The notes under the pieces were generated by a model. That model saw only the letters and a program-made list of their open reading frames with translations. It was not told the origin of the DNA and searched no databases. The position numbers and the translations under genes were made by a program. A stretch of DNA of 64,000 bases from Crocinitomicaceae bacterium (GTDB lineage: Bacteria > Bacteroidota > Bacteroidia > Flavobacteriales_D > Crocinitomicaceae): assembly GCA_028689775.1 (NCBI GenBank), contig JAQVCM010000010.1, positions 62,001-126,000 on the forward strand. The letters run 5' to 3'. Below are positions 63,086-64,000 of the stretch, piece by piece (position 1 is the first letter of the stretch; every line of letters begins with the position of its first letter).

Positions 63086-63104
63086 TAAGTCAATTCCGCG
63101 ATTA

Positions 63105-64000
63105 ATGAATATATTCAGATTCTATCCTCTTTTTTTGTTGCTTTTGCTTAGCTCGTGTAACCTTTTTTCAGCTGATGAAGAGAAAGAAGTACATAAGATT
63201 TATCCGTCTGCAACCAATGTTGATGAACATAGCTATGCGAATATCTCTAAAATTAATACCGTTCACCTTTCGTTGGAATTAGATGTTAACTTTAAAAACA
63301 AATCCATTTATGGTGTTGCGAGACATCAGATGCATAACACCGGTGTAGATACTGCGATTTTCGACATCAAAGGATTGGATATTCAAAAAGTAACATTGGG
63401 GAAGAAAGACTTTGAAATCAATACCGATTTTGTGATTGGAAAAGAAGATTCTATTCTCGGAGCACCTTTGAGCGTGAAAATACAAGACACGACCAAGTTG
63501 ATCAACATTTATTATAAAACAACTGAATTGTCAGATGCAATTGATTGGTTAGATCCAAACATGACGCAAGGTAAAAAGCATCCGTTTTTATATACCCAAG
63601 GTCAAGCGATTTTGACCAGAACATGGATTCCTACGCAAGATACGCCGTCCAACCGAATTACCTATTCTGCAGATGTCACAGTGCCAAAAGAGTTGATGCC
63701 TTTGATGAGTGCTGAAAATCCGGTTGCGAAAAATGATTCTGGAAGTTATCACTTTGAAATGAAACAGGCCATTCCCGTTTATTTAATTGCATTGACTGTT
63801 GGAAATTTTGAATATAGAAGACTAGGAAAAGATTGTGGTGTTTATGCTGAACCTGAATTAATTCGTCAAGCAGCGTGGGAATTTAACGACCTGCGTAAGA
63901 TGATTGTTGCCGCTGAAAGTATTTATGGAAAATACCAATGGGGACAATACGATGTGGTGATGTTGCCGTATTCTTTCCCGTTTGGTGGAATGGAAAATCC
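63105..64000 (+). CDS. M1 family metallopeptidase (lipoprotein), N-terminal part
   Basis: This gene runs off the right edge; the first 298 codons are present. A lipoprotein signal (FLLLLLSSCNLFSADEEKE style, lipobox L-S-S-C at residue 18) is followed by the saddle-shaped N-terminal domain: INTVHLSLELDVNFKNKSIY, HPFLYTQGQAILTRTWIPTQ, DTPSNRITYSADVTVPKELM and IPVYLIALTVGNFEYR. The window ends at YSFPFGGMENP, the G-x-M-E-N substrate-binding motif just before the zinc site H-E-x-x-H, which is outside. The pattern (QGQAILTRTWIP) is close to leukotriene A4 hydrolase-type aminopeptidases. It probably digests peptides in the periplasm or at the membrane. Confidence 0.92.
   Translation, partial: MNIFRFYPLFLLLLLSSCNLFSADEEKEVHKIYPSATNVDEHSYANISKINTVHLSLELDVNFKNKSIYGVARHQMHNTGVDTAIFDIKGLDIQKVTLGKKDFEINTDFVIGKEDSILGAPLSVKIQDTTKLINIYYKTTELSDAIDWLDPNMTQGKKHPFLYTQGQAILTRTWIPTQDTPSNRITYSADVTVPKELMPLMSAENPVAKNDSGSYHFEMKQAIPVYLIALTVGNFEYRRLGKDCGVYAEPELIRQAAWEFNDLRKMIVAAESIYGKYQWGQYDVVMLPYSFPFGGMEN

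Overview
The window reads as chromosomal DNA from a low-GC Bacteroidota, most likely a member of Flavobacteriales (Crocinitomicaceae or a relative; the family is an inference from gene content). The evidence is the set of large secreted proteins ending in type IX secretion (T9SS) sorting domains, a PorV-like protein, a type III glutamine synthetase, SusC-like TonB receptors, and gene starts preceded by the Bacteroidota -7 promoter word TAnnTTTG. No plasmid, phage or CRISPR signature is visible.

Layout. 1-3.1 kb: a partial DUF1275 membrane protein, a secreted NADase-type glycan-binding protein, an orphan signal-peptide ORF and a seven-repeat T9SS protein. 3.2-9.7 kb: a PNGase F-like T9SS protein, type III glutamine synthetase and an AbgT-family transporter. 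Two small transposable elements with shared ends sit between the last two. 9.7-14.0 kb: a TolC / HlyD-like adaptor / FtsX-type permease / ATPase efflux operon. 14.0-16.9 kb: a compact type II restriction-modification cassette (regulator, m5C methyltransferase, PD-(D/E)xK endonuclease) whose regulator has a palindromic operator over its own promoter. 16.9-20.1 kb: an AddA-like helicase-nuclease. 20.1-27 kb: two divergent cell-surface protein genes bracketed by an 86-bp duplication of the addA 5' end, followed by a decayed hipBA locus in which only hipB is intact.

27-34.5 kb is mostly core metabolism: WYL regulator, pyruvate dehydrogenase E1 beta, EtfB/EtfA, bifunctional nuclease, CNT nucleoside transporter and an SRPBCC protein. 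34.5-39 kb is mixed: an esterase lacking its C-terminal catalytic part, GNAT, acyltransferase 3, a decayed gene, a small conserved hypothetical, a metallophosphoesterase, the last 58 codons of an IS transposase and tRNA-Asp(GTC). 39-43 kb: YggS, DUF1015, SerA and SerC. 43-51 kb: an M43 metalloprotease, a beta-helix T9SS protein and a TonB receptor. 51-52.5 kb: a PcrB-like prenylglyceryl phosphate synthase overlapping a phosphopantetheinyl transferase. 52.9-62.1 kb: a three-gene outer-membrane operon (TonB receptor-like protein, 1407-aa secreted protein, PorV-family protein). 62.1-64 kb: greA, a HIT hydrolase and the start of an M1 aminopeptidase.

The most unusual content is: the two sister mobile elements at 7.8-8.1 kb, where the 32-bp copy equals the 207-bp copy after deletion between internal TTCGAT repeats and each copy has its own 5-bp target duplication; the operator/promoter overlap of the R-M cassette; the 86-bp duplication that brackets an inserted surface-protein pair; and the PorV-linked outer-membrane operon of unknown substrate. 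All functional calls are from reading the sequence; no database search was run.
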